From: Ectocarpus siliculosus | Lineage: Eukaryota; Sar; Phaeophyceae; Ectocarpales; Ectocarpaceae | NCBI GenBank assembly: GCA_000310025.1 | Contig: FN649750.1 | Location: 67,433 to 131,432, forward strand | Direction: 5' to 3' | DNA: 64,000 nucleotides | Part shown: piece by piece, positions 34,376-45,841 of the stretch | How positions within the stretch are numbered: the stretch's first letter is position 1 | Layout of the letters: the number at the start of each line of letters is the position of its first letter | The notes under the pieces: model-generated | Database searches by the model: none | Told to the model about the DNA's origin: nothing | The model's input: the letters and a program-made list of their open reading frames with translations, nothing else | Translations under genes and position numbers: made by a program

Positions 34376-35477
34376 ATGAGGAGCCGCGGAACGCGAAGCG
34401 TGCCATTTTTCCCTTCACCCTCAAGGAGGGAAGAAAAGGCTGTAAATATCGGGCTCTTTCAACCATCGCGCTGTAGAGTGCCCCTTCCGCGATAAAAATA
34501 TACGGGAATGAATGGTACGTCAAATTTTTTCCGCCTGTGGTATGAAATGACAAGAGAAGAACGAGGTCTATAGAGCACCGATTTACGATCTGCTGGGTTG
34601 TTAAGAAAGGACGAAGCTAATTAGGGCACTGTTTCTCACACACCGCTTTCGTCACGCTCTGCTAACAGATGGCCGTGAGTCTGTACCCAAATTCATCGAA
34701 ATTATTGCTCTCGTCCCCGGGAGTTGGACGAGAAGTAAAGGAACACAAAAATGGCGGAGATCGCCTACACACACACACGAAGCAAAGAAGCGGGCATTGA
34801 TCCGTGTCGAGGAAGCGAAAGGTAAGGGTTTTTTTTCGTGGTTGACAATAACAGCAGTACGCCTATAACAACTGCAACAGCAGTGCAGCAGCTGTGGTAC
34901 GCTGTGGGTAGCGTGTGTGGCTGAGGCTTGTGTAGAGAAACACAGCATGATTTATTACCTTCACACAGACGCCCGAGCTGTCTTCACCCGACGGTTACAG
35001 ACTTGGCAACGCCTTCACAATACTGCATCAAACCCAATGCTGTATAATAGAGCCGTTCTGGTACTACAAGCACTTCTAACAGACAACGCAAGGGTTGTCT
35101 GCAGATGAAAGAATGCAGCCTGATCTATATCGGGAGTCAATCGGTCGTGTACTGGGGAGTCACGATATGACTCATGCAACGGTAGGGGTGCACGAATCCC
35201 TTCTGAGTCTCAAACGAGAGAAGCTCCATATCTCAGCCTGAAATGGACATTGACACAACATGAAAATATGACGTGACAGGTAATCCGATGGGCTAGATGA
35301 AACGCCATTGAAATTTGAAATCGGAGTTGATATTCGAAGGTTATTGGTTGGTTATTCATCTGAATAACCGAAGGTTTTGGGCCGTAATGTGCTATCCCTA
35401 CCGTTGCATGACTCAATAACAGTCGGACGTATCCCTATATTTTTCCGTCGAAGTGATGTGTTCAAGAAGTGAGTTTT
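34376..35477. other. No gene recognised
   Basis: No coding or RNA feature supported. Lies within the spacer of the inverted duplication. Confidence 0.4.
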
Positions 35478-36096
35478 TGTTGTCGTAAGTCATCATATGC
35501 TTGGTGTCGCGCTAGTAGGTGCCTATTTCGTTGTTCCGGTGGACTGGAGCGTCGAAGGGGAACTGTCTGCCTTCCTTTTTGTTTCGACTATCTTTCTCTC
35601 CTTCTTTTCTTTCTGTGTAATTCGTTCTTTCCTTCTTTTTTGACCGGGGTCGATCGTACGTATGTATCCCGGTTCGTTGTTGTTGTTGTCTTCACATTGA
35701 AAACCGTTCCGGTCTCCGCTCAGTACCTTCTAATATTCTAACGCGTCCAACTGACGCGGACGCTTTCCGTGTTCACATTCCAACTACCCCCTAAAAGGGG
35801 GTATACCTTTCTAGAAAAATACAAGTACTGTAGTATACGGACGCCAGAAACGTCTCCCAAGACGCGATTTGTTTGAACCCAAGTGAAAAAGGTAACTAAC
35901 CGTGATACACACGATCAAAAAAGGAGGAAATAATGAAAGACAAAGAAAGACAGAAAAAGAAAGCGAAAACGACGAAGAAAGGAAACAAAAAGGAAGATAG
36001 ACAGCCCCCCTTCAACGCTCCTGTCCACCGGAACAATGAAATAGGCAACTACTAACGCGACACCGAACAAACCAATGACTATTACGACAACAGCAG
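35478..36096. repeat. Inverted repeat with coding-like arms
   Basis: Arms at about 35478-35665 and 35905-36096 are reverse complements with roughly 80 per cent identity by eye. Both can be read outward-in as a hydrophobic peptide (GLFGVALVVAYFIVPVDRSV in one, LGVALVGAYFVVPVDWSV in the other), so they look like two facing copies of a coding repeat. The sequence after the left arm shares a motif with 17436-17480. Family unknown. Confidence 0.6.
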
Positions 36097-36140
36097 CATC
36101 ACATCTGGGGCACTGCGAGGGGCCGGAATCTACCAATGAT

Positions 36141-36346
36141 GTTTTCATGTACCCACTTTTGTCTGCTTCGTGACCCACATTTGTCCGAAAAGTGTACCAC
36201 CCGAGGTTTGTTCCGATTTTTCATTCGAAAATCGACCTCCACGTCACCACACGCAAAACTGTTTCGAATGAAAAATCGGACAAATAAAGTGGGTACATTT
36301 CGGACAAGAGTGGGCCACGAAGAAGGAACAGGTGGGTACATGAAAA
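36141..36346. mobile_element. Small foldback element, about 205 bp
   Basis: GTTTTCATGTACCCACTTTT at 36141 pairs with the end at 36346 (GGTGGGTACATGAAAAC). The arms run inward about 85 bp to GATTTTTCATTCGAAA and TTTCGAATGAAAAATC. A third partial copy (GTGGATACCTTTCGGA...) follows at about 36350. Confidence 0.65.
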
Positions 36347-36399
36347 CGAACGTGGATACCTTTCGGAAAAAAGTGGGTCACAAAGCAGACAGAGATGGA

Positions 36400-37105
36400 C
36401 ATCATAACATCACATTAATTAGTAGATTCCGGGGGGTGCACCCACCAGAATTTCGGACAAAATCGGGCAACCTGTTTCGGCTTTGTGCGCCACGGCTGTG
36501 TGCCGGGTTTGATGCGGCTACATGGAGTTGCACCCTTGGGAATCGAGGTTGTTGTCGCCATAGTGTTTTTGTGTTTTTCCCATAGTGTTTTGTCCCCATA
36601 GGGTTGTTGATAATACTCTAAAGCCGTTCAAGCGCTCTTTTCGAAATCGATACTGATCGAGAGGCTGCTACCATCCGGCCGGTAGCTGTTTATTGCTCGC
36701 GAAGTGGGCGTGAGATTATTTCATTTCACCCCAACAATTATGCATTTGTGGCCACTGAGAGCCAGAAACACAAGCTCGAGACCACTCTTGTAGGACCTCT
36801 TGCACGTCACAGGATCCCACCTGATTGTGGTGCGTCTTCCATGATCAGGTGCGGGAAAGAGACCGGCTGGCTCGTTAGTCGTGCTTGGCAGGGTACCAGG
36901 CATGGCTGTGTGTATCGCAAGCACTCGGCGTCAGCCACCAGCACGTTATAAAACTTGGTTCATACCATACATGAATCATGCATGTTTTCTCGGGGAATGG
37001 GTGCAACGATGAAGGTATGGCTGAGGCCTGACCGATGTGAGACAGACTATGCAACCATTTAAAACGCGAAATATATATCAACACCAAGTCTCTCACTACT
37101 GGGGC
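36400..37105. other. No gene recognised
   Basis: No feature supported in the remaining part of the spacer. Confidence 0.4.
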
Positions 37106-37109
37106 TTTG

Positions 37110-37320
37110 AGAATTTCGGTTTTTGATCACGACTGACTCATGACCCGACCATCGGTCATGACCCGACCGTCGGTTATCACGCGATCATCACCCGATCATG
37201 AATGGGTCGTGGCTATGATCGAGTCATGACCCGGTCACGCGATGAAGTCATAAAGTCTTGCCTCGGTCATAACTCGGCAGCGCATATGACTCCGGTCATG
37301 ACCAATCCAATTTGATGCTC
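37110..37320. repeat. TCATGACC palindromic repeat cluster (right)
   Basis: Repeats of GACTCATGACCCGACC, CGGTCATGACC and ATCATCACCCGATCATG, related to the cluster at 33930-34375. Confidence 0.65.
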
Positions 37321-37352
37321 CTGAACAAAGAGAATCTGTTTAGGGAACGGTT

Positions 37353-38420
37353 TGTCGCCTCCGCAAAGGCCGTTTCGCCCTCGAAATTAGCAAAACCGCC
37401 CCGCGCCGAACACACGACCGAGGAACACACGACCGAGGAATTGCATTTACCGGTCCACATTGTTACCCGCCTTGAACACCGTCACCGACACACCACCCGA
37501 TTCTAAATTCTGTCGCCTCAGTTCATGTAGCTCGCATATTACCCACCCCTCCTGCGCAACAACACCATCCGTGTCATCCGACAATAGAGTCAATCCAGCG
37601 GCTGGGTACACAGATGTACGTCACTCTATCCCTCCCCCGCTCTTCGAACTTGTTTGGATGCAAACTTGTTCATACCGGGGGGGGGGAGACTTTTCCCGTG
37701 TAAGATAGCTCTTGATAGTTTTGAAGACCTTTTCCCAGTAGTCGTAAATATTCTTACCCCTAGACAATTGGTACCACAGGCGAGAGAGAGCTGCGAGGTC
37801 CAAAGATCTGGCTCGGATAAGTGCCCAACTACAGGCGGTCAAAGGAGTCAATGAAGAATGGGCGGGACCACGCGCCGACCTATTGGGCCGCATCCAATCC
37901 AACTACATCCGGAGGTTTCTCGGTGCGGAGACAGGAGTACACAAAACAATTCCCCAAGACGGCTCCTGCTTCCCAGGTTCCCGTCCTACAGCGGTCTTTA
38001 TTGATCTCCCCCAAAACGCCCACCGCAGTGAGGACAACCACGAGGTAGTCACGTCGGAACGCCTCCAAACACATGCCTGGTTACTTACCCACCACCACCT
38101 CGTAAGCACGAACCGCTGGGTGCCTGTGGCCTTCAGGCTTACAACGTCGAACGCACGGACGCCGCGACATGGACGTCTTGCAGCAAGCGTGCTCGTCGTC
38201 GTCGTCGTCGTAATCCATTTCTCTTCGGATGTGTTGTCATTGTTGATGGCAGTAACGGTTGTCACAGACCGCAAACATATCTGCTCGAAGTTGCCATTCT
38301 GCGAATGTCGTCGTCCGAGGGGGCAACCATGGTTTCGCGCCCGTTGCCCACTTGAAGCTGTCCCCGAAGCCGCCTCGCTGCACATCCATTCGTCCCAGGG
38401 GCACTCATCCCCCCTCGGCC
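37353..38420. repeat. Right arm of a 1.1-kb inverted duplication
   Basis: Reverse complement of about 32340-33405. It abuts the 3' end of the large ankyrin-repeat array, which suggests this is the source copy and the left arm the transferred one. Confidence 0.85.
37765..38218 (-). CDS. Possible small unknown gene (copy 2)
   Basis: ATG at 38218 opens MDYDDDDDEHACCKTSMSRR, with an Asp run from a GAC repeat, and continues to a GTAAGT donor near 38089. A second candidate exon near 37832-37765 starts after TGTAG, keeps the phase (GHLSEPDLWTSQLSLACG) and ends at a GTAAGA donor. No family is recognised and no stop is placed. The conservation of the exon and donor in both arms of the inverted duplication is expected from recent copying and is only weak support for function. 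Confidence 0.3.
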
Positions 38421-41400
38421 GCGACAAGGCACGTCCGTTCGTACCAGGGGAATCCGTTGCTTCTGGCCATTCGATGGACTTCAAGATGTCCCCCCGAAGC
38501 CACGCCAGAGCACGTTCACTCATCCCAGGGGCATCCGTTGCTTCTCGCCCATCGCAGGACATCAAGATGTCCCCCGGAAGCCGCGTCACTGCACGTCCCT
38601 TCGACCCAGGGGCATCCGTTACTTCTCGCCCATTGCAAGACTTCAAGATGTCCCCTCGAAGCCGCGGCAAGGCACGTCCCTTCATCCCAGGGGCATCCGT
38701 TGATTCTCGCCCATTGCAGGACTTCAAGATGTCCCCCCTCAGCCGCGCCACGGCACGTCCATTCGTCCCAGGGGCATCCGTTGTTTCTCGCCCATTGCAG
38801 GACTTCAAGATGTCCCCCCTCAGCCGCGTAACAGCACGTCGTTTCGTTCCAGGGGCATCTGTTGCTTCTCGCCCATTGCAGGACATCGAGATGTCCACCC
38901 TCAGCCGCACGAAAGCACGTCGCTCCGTCCCAGGGGCATCCGTTGCTTCTCGCCCATTGCAGGACTTCAAGATGTCCCCCCTTAGCGGCGCGACTGCACG
39001 TGTCTTCGTTCCAGGGGCATCCGCTGCTTCTCGCCCATTGCAGGACTTCAAGATGTCCCCCCTCAGCCGCGCCATGGCACGTCGCTACGGTCCAGGGGCA
39101 TCCGTTGCTTCTCGCCCATTGCAGGACTTCAAGATGTCCCCCCTTAGCCGCGCGACTGCAGGTCAATTCGTCCCAGGGGCATCCGTTGTTTCTCGCCCAT
39201 TGCAGGACTTCAAGATGTCCCCCCTTAGGCGCGCGACTGCACGTCCATTCGTCCCAGGGGCATCCGTTGCTTCTCGCCCACTGCAGGACATGAAGATGTC
39301 CCCCCTCAGCCGCGCCATGGCAAGTCGCTACGTCCCAGGGGCATCCGTTGCTTCTCGCCCATTGCAGGACATGAAGATGTCCCCCCTTAGCCGCGCGGCT
39401 GCACGTCCAGTCGTCCCAGGGGCATCCGTTGCTTCTCGCCCATTGCAGGACTTCAAGATGTCCCCCCCCAGCCGCGCCGCTGCAAGTCCATTCGTTCCAG
39501 GGGCATTCGTTGCTTCTCGCCCATTGCAGGACATCAAGATGTCCCCCCTCAGCCGCGCCACGGCACGTCCATTCGCCCCAGGGGCATCCGTTGCTTCTCG
39601 CCCATTGCAGGACATCAAGATGTCCCCCCTCAGCCGCGCCACGGCACGTCCATTCGCCCCAGGGGCATCCGTTGCTTCTCGCCCATTGCAGGACTTCAAG
39701 ATGTCCCCCCGAAGCCGCGCCAAAGCACGTGTCTTCGTTCCAGGGGCATCCGCTGCTTCTCGCCCATTGCAGGACTTCAAGATGTCCCCCCTCAGCCGCG
39801 CCACGGCACGTCCATTTGCCCCAGGGGCATCCGTTGCTTCTCGCGCATCGCAGGACTTCAAGATATCCCCCCGAAGCCGGGTAACCGCACGCCCATTCGT
39901 TCCAGGGGCATCCGTTGCCTCTCGCCCATTGCAGGACATCAAGATGTCCCCCGGAAGTCGCGTCACTGCACGTGCCTTCGTCCCAGGGGCATCCGTTGCT
40001 TCTCGCCCATTGCAGGACTTCAAGATGTCCCCCAGAAGCCGCGCCACGGCACGTCCATTCGTCCCAGGGGCATCCGTTGCTTCTCGCCCATTGCAGGACT
40101 TCAAGATGTCCCCTCGAAGCCGCGGCAAGGCACGTCCCTTCGTCCCAGGGGCATCCGTTGATTCTCGCCCATTGCAGGACATCAAGGTGTCCCCTCTCAG
40201 CCGCGCCACGGCACGTCCATTCGTCCCAGGGGCATCCATTGTTTCTAGCCCATTGCAGGACATCAAGATGTCCACCCTCAGCCGCGCCACCGCACGTCCG
40301 TTCGTCCCAGGGGCATCCGTTGCTTCTCGCCCATTGCAGGACATCGAGATGTCCCCCCCCAGCCGCGCGAAAGCACGTGCCTTCGTCCCAGGGGCATCCG
40401 TTGCTTCTCGCCCATTGTAGGACTTCAAGATGTCCCCCCTCAGCCGCGACACGGCACGTGTCTTCGTTCCAGGGGCATCCGTTGCTTCTCGCCCATTGCA
40501 GGACTTCAAGATATCCCCCGGAAGCCGCGACACGGCACGTGTCTTCGTTCCAGGGGCATCCGTTGCTTCTCGCCCATTGCAGGACGTCAAGATGTCCCCC
40601 CTCAGCCCGGCGATTGCACGTCCGTTTGTCCCAGAGGCATCCGTTGTTTCTAGCCCATTGCAGGACTTCAAGATGTTCCCCCTCAGCCGCGTAACAGCAC
40701 GTCGTTTCGTTCCAGGGGCATCTGTTGCTTCTCGCCCATTGCAGGACATCGAGATGTCCACCCTCAGCCGCACGAAAGCACGTCGCTACGTCCCAGGGGC
40801 ATCCGTTGCTTCTCGCCCATTGCAGGACATCAAGATGTCCGCCTTTAGCGGCGCGACTGCACGTCCAATCGTCCCAGGGGCATCCGTTGTTTCTCGCCCA
40901 TTGCAGGACTTCAAGGTATCCTCCCGTAGCCGCGCCGCTGCAAGTCCCTTCGTTCCAGGGGCATCCGTTGATTCTCGCCCATTGCAGGACTTCAAGATGT
41001 CCCCCAGAAGCCGCGCCACGGCACGTCCATTCGCCCCAGGGGCATCCGTTGCTTCTCGCCCATTGCAGGACATCAAGATGTCCCCCCTTAGCCGCGCCAA
41101 AGCACGTGTCTTCGTTCCAGGGGCATCCGCTGCTTCTCGCCCATTGCAGGACTTCAAGATGTCCCCCCTCAGCCGCGCCACGGCACGTCCATTCGCCCCA
41201 GGGGCATCCGTTGCTTCTCGCCCATTGCAGGACATCAAGATGTCCCCCCTTAGCCGGGTAACCGCACGTCCATTCGTTCCAAGGGCATCCGTTGCTTCTC
41301 GCCCATCGCAGGACTTCAAGACGTCCACCCTCAGCCGCGCCATGGCACGTCGCTACGGTCCAGGGGCATCCCTTGCTTCTAGCCCATTGCAGGACTTCAA

Positions 41401-43860
41401 GATGTCCCCCCTTAGCCGCGCGACTGCAAGTCCATTCGTTCCAGGGGCATTCGTTGCTTCTCGCCCATTGCAGGACTTCAAGATGTCCCCCCGAAGCCGC
41501 GCCACGACACGTCCATTCGCCCCAGGGGCATCCGTTGCTTCTTGCCCATTGCAGGACTTCAAGATGTCCCCCCGAAGCCGCGCCAAAGCACGTGTCTTCG
41601 TTCCAGGGGCATTCGCTGCTTCTCACCCATTGCAGGACATCAAGATGTCCCCCCTCAGCCGCGCCACGGCACGTCCATTCGCCCCAGGGGCATCCGTTGC
41701 TTCTCGCCCATTGCAGGACTTCAAGATGTCCCCCCTTAGCCGGGTAACCAGCACGCCCATTCGTTCCAGGGGCATCCGTTGCTTCTCGCCCATTGCAGGA
41801 CATCAAGATGTCCGCCGGAAGCTGCGTCACTGCACGTCCATTCGTCCGAGGGGCATCCGTTGCTTCTCGCCCACTGCAAGACTTCAAGATGTCCCCCAGA
41901 AGCCGCGCCACGGCACGTCCATTCGTCCCAGGGGCATCCGTTGCTTCTCGCCCATTGCAGGACTTCAAGATGTCCCCTCGAAGCCGCGGCAAGGCACGTC
42001 CCTTCGTCCCAGGGGCATCCGTTGATTATCGCCCATTGCAGGACATCAAGATGTCCCCTCTGAGCCGCGCCACGGCACGTCGATTCGTCCCAGGGGCATC
42101 CGTTGCTTCTCGCCCATTGCAGGACATCAAGATGTCCACCCTCAGCCGCGTCACCGCACGTCCGTTCGTCCCAGGGGCATCCGTTGCTTCTCGCCCATTG
42201 CAGGACTTCAAGATGTCCCCCCAACACCACGAAACTGGACGCCCATTCGTCACAGGGGCATCCATTGCTTGTCGCCGATTGCAGGACATCAAGATGTCCC
42301 CCCTTAGCCGCGACAAGGCACGTCCCTTCGTTCCAGGGGCATCCGTTGCTTCTCGCCCATTGCAGGACATCAAGATGTCCCCCCTCAGCCGCACGAAAGC
42401 ACGTGCCTTCGTCCCAGGGGCATCCGTTGCATCTCGCCCATTGCAGGGCCTTCGAGATGTCCCCCCCCAGCCGCACGAAAGCACGTGCCTTCGTCCCAGG
42501 GGCATCCGTTGCTTCTCGCCCATTGCAGGACATCAAGATGTCCCCCCTCAGCCGCGACACGGCACGTGTCTTCATCCCAGGGGCATCCGTTGATTCTCGC
42601 CCATTGCAGGACTTCAAGATGCCCCCCCTCAGCCAGGTGACTGCACGTCCGTTTGTCCCAGGGGCATCCGTTGTTTCTCGCCCATTGCAGGACTTCAAGA
42701 TCTCTCCCCTCAGCCGCGTAACAGCACGTCGTTTCGTTCCAGGGGCATCTGTTGCTTCTCGCCCATTGCAGGACATCGAGATGTCCACCCTCAGCCGCAC
42801 GAAAGCACGTCGCTACGTCCCAGGGGCATCCGTTGCTTCTCGCCCATTGCAGGACATCATGATGTCCCCCCGAAGCCGCGCGACTGCACGTCCATTCGTC
42901 CCAGGGGCATCCGTTGTTTCTCGCCCATTGCAGGACATCAAGATGTCCTCCCGTAGCCGCGCCAAAGCAAGTCCCTTCGTTCCAGGGGCATCCGTTGCTT
43001 CTCGCCCATTGCAGGACTTCAAGATGTCCCCCCGAAGCCGCGCCACGGCACGTCCATTCGCCCCAGGGGCATCCGTTGCTTCTCGCCCATTGCAGGACTT
43101 CAAGATGTCCCCCCTTAGCCGGGTAACCGCACGTCCATTCGTTCCAGGGGCATCCGTTGCTTCTCGCCCATTGCAGTACTTCAAGATGCCCCCCCTCAGC
43201 CGCGCCATGGCACGTCGCTACGTTCCAGGGGCATCCGTTGTTTCTCGCCCATTGCAGGACATCGAGATGTCCACCCTCAGCCGCACGAAAGCACGTGTCT
43301 TCGTTCCAGGGGCATCCGTTGCTTCTCGCCCATTGCAGGACATCAAGATGTCCCCCCGAAGCCGCGCCGCGGCACGTCCGTTCGTCCCAGGGGCATTCGT
43401 TGCTTCTCGCCCATTGCAGGACTTCAAGATGTCCCCCTTCAGCCGCGCCACGGCACGTCCATTCGCCCCAGGGGCATCCGTTGCTTCTCGCCCATTGCAG
43501 GACTTCAAGATGTCCCCCCTTAGCCGCGCGGCTGCACGTCCATTCGTTCCAGGGGCATCCGTTGCTTCTCGCCCATTGCAGGACTTCAAGATGTCCCCCC
43601 TCAGCCGCGCCATGACACGTCGCTACGTTCCAGGGGCATCCGTTGCTTCTCGCCCATTGCAGGACATCGAGATGTCCCCCCTCAGCCGCACGAAAGCACG
43701 TGTCTTCGTTCCAGGGGCATCCGTTGGTTCTCGCCCATTGCAGGACATGAAGATATCCGTTCTTCGCTGCCGTAGAGCAGATATCTTTTTCTCCGATTTC
43801 GCGATACCTGTCCGAGTTCCGCGATGCGAATTTCAGGCACGGTCCGACAGTTCAGGAAAA
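38400..43860 (-). pseudogene. Large short-ankyrin-repeat gene, apparently decayed
   Basis: About 66 tandem 27-residue units of the type GGHLEVLQWARSNGCPWDE followed by xTCxxAAE are read on the minus strand. Ankyrin-type repeats mediate protein contacts; the CPWDE subfamily is abundant in brown algae, oomycetes and some giant viruses. Upstream of the first unit the frame reads FASRNSDRYREIGEKDICST, a likely N-terminal cap, then meets a stop with no start codon in reach, so a 5' exon is missing or lost. Going downstream, the repeat frame shifts by one base near 42453 and again near 41751, and a stop lies near 38515, after which two more units follow. The stretch 41740-38516 is open for over 1050 codons. 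Either the gene is a pseudogene or the assembly has errors in a hard-to-assemble repeat. Confidence 0.7.
38420..43770 (-). repeat. Tandem array of 81-bp units, about 66 copies
   Basis: The unit of exactly 81 bp codes for the 27-residue repeat. Higher-order structure is clear: a distinctive unit pair (AACAGCACGTCGTTTCGTTC followed by a CATCGAGATGTCCACCCT unit) occurs at 38821, 40684 and 42711, spaced 23 and 25 units apart, with matching neighbours. Confidence 0.9.
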
Positions 43861-43869
43861 CAGTGGCCG

Positions 43870-45841
43870 AATGCGCAACAATAGGACTATGCAAACACAC
43901 CCCATAGTTCTGAGCCGATATACGCAAATACGTGCGCCAAAACCCGCCGTTGCATGGGTAGCATCTACAAATAACCCAATAGACTTTGTGAACGTGCGTC
44001 ATCCTTTAGACTACTCTCATGCCCTCTATCATGCCAGCGGTTCGTTCTGCGACAGGCGATTATGGTCACCAAGGAAGGACCAACGAGAAGGAGCTGCTCG
44101 GTGCTGCTCATCCGATGTCAAGCTGGAGGTGGCCAGTGCACAACAGAGCCCTGTCATAATGGTCTCACCCTGACGCAAGTAGTACGGCTTCCCTCTCTGC
44201 CGCAGCCCTTCTTTCCCTTGCACCCGTCGCCTTCGCGTCCACCTCCTGTATGGTACGTGTTATTCGCCAAAGGTGTACGTCTTCGGAAACGTGCGGTGGC
44301 TAGACAGAGGATGAAAATGATATTTGACGACCCAGCATGACCAGTGTTTGTGCGGCCTTACCGCCGAACGAGAGGTCGTATTGGTTGACAGCTGAGCGGA
44401 TGATCAGCAGCACACTCGAGTATCAAAGCCTCTCTAGAATATGCACGGACACATGAATCCAACAAAGATATAACGGGTAGCCGGATTCTACCTCGGCTTT
44501 TAACCCCGAAATCATCCCTTCTGCCGCGGTGAGTTTCGCCGACTGAATAAAAAAAAATAGGGAGTCGGTGGGAGAGCGACGGACGGTGATCGGCGCACGC
44601 TTTCGAATAGTTGTGTTTTAACACCCCCGGAGGCTTCAAAGTCTCCACCAACTTCCCAAATTTACACCTTTCTTCTCTCGACTGCCGTGCGATGAAATGC
44701 GTGCTCCCCCTCTGGATAGGTATTTCGCTGTGCCGGAACCGTCAGCTGAAATCTGCGGTAGGTGCTTCGAGGGGTCACTGTAGTCGGAACCCTTGCAAGA
44801 TTTCCCATGCCCCACGTAACTCGGTTTATGGCATAGTCTAACCCCCTCGTCGGGAGAGAAGTGCCTACATTTGGGTTTTCTTTGCGTTGAATGGGTCAAG
44901 TCATCCTCACACTTCCAAGTTTGGGGCGACGGAACTGACCGAAGGGAAAATCCCACCATGGGAACAACCGGGCTTGGTGCTGCAAACCGTCGATACTCGT
45001 TGCCAAGGTGTTGGCAATCGGGTCTGAGGTATGATATACCTCCATGAGACTCTGCGAGGTTTGTGCTCATTGGACGTGGTTTTCAAACAGTTCGGCGTTT
45101 GTAGGATGGGCGCGCAGAGCTACATTTTCTTGGTCTTGTGCTTCATCCTCCCGGTTTTTGGATTGCCGCGTGGCCACAGAAACTCGGATGTATTCCATTG
45201 AAACAGCATTGGACACGGGAAGCGGAGCAGAGGTCCTCGTGGCCAAACAACAACAAACAGCAACATGTTCCGTAGACCTCATAAATGTGCGATGCCTCCT
45301 GCGTTCGATGCGATTGGGAATACGGTTAGCATCGCAGGCGGACGGTATGTGCCCAGGCACTTCCACGCCGCGTCATGTTGTTTGGATTTAGAAAACAACT
45401 ACTGTAGTGGTGAGGCACCCGACCCAACATAGTCGGAACTGGTAACCTCTCGGGCACAACGACTCAGAACTTGTCTTGCAGTTGTGCTTTGGCAGCCCTT
45501 CTTGTTCTGAACTAGCTAAAAATTGGTTCTGCGACGTTGCAACAACTCGCCAACTCGGCTGCAGGTGGCGGGGGCTATGAGTGTAGCTAAAGAGCAAGAC
45601 GCCTGCTTAACCTACTTGAACTACCTGGACGGTATGCCATGTGGGCAAGACATGTGGACATTCCCTGTCTTGCCAACCGTGCTTCTCTGGTGAGTGGAAA
45701 CGGTGGTTGCTTTCTTTTTACTGGTTGGCCCCGATAGTGTGGTTGCGATGAAGGCCACTCGCAGCCTACCACGGATTTACACCATCGATCGATGCGTTTC
45801 TTCACGCCGGAAGTCAATATACCTACTGTTGAATTCATCAC
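43870..45841. other. No gene recognised; possible 3' exons of the kinase gene
   Basis: The kinase gene on the minus strand must end in or before this stretch. A candidate C-terminal exon near 45240-45075 (SKNREDEAQDQENVALRA then a stop) is possible but unsupported. Nothing else is recognised. Confidence 0.35.

Noticed and set aside
38420-43770. CRISPR array
   Set aside because: Repeats are contiguous 81-bp coding units with no unique spacers.
38400-43860. Integrated giant-virus or phaeovirus segment
   Set aside because: The CPWDE ankyrin repeats occur in some giant viruses, but no capsid, polymerase or other viral gene is nearby and this repeat type is common in brown algal genomes.
37883-43884. 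Very long plus-strand open frames (845, 531 and 593 codons) opposite the ankyrin array
   Set aside because: They are the reverse complement of an 81-bp coding repeat with few stops. The minus-strand frame matches a known repeat family; the plus-strand peptide (PGASVASRPLQDFK) matches nothing I know.
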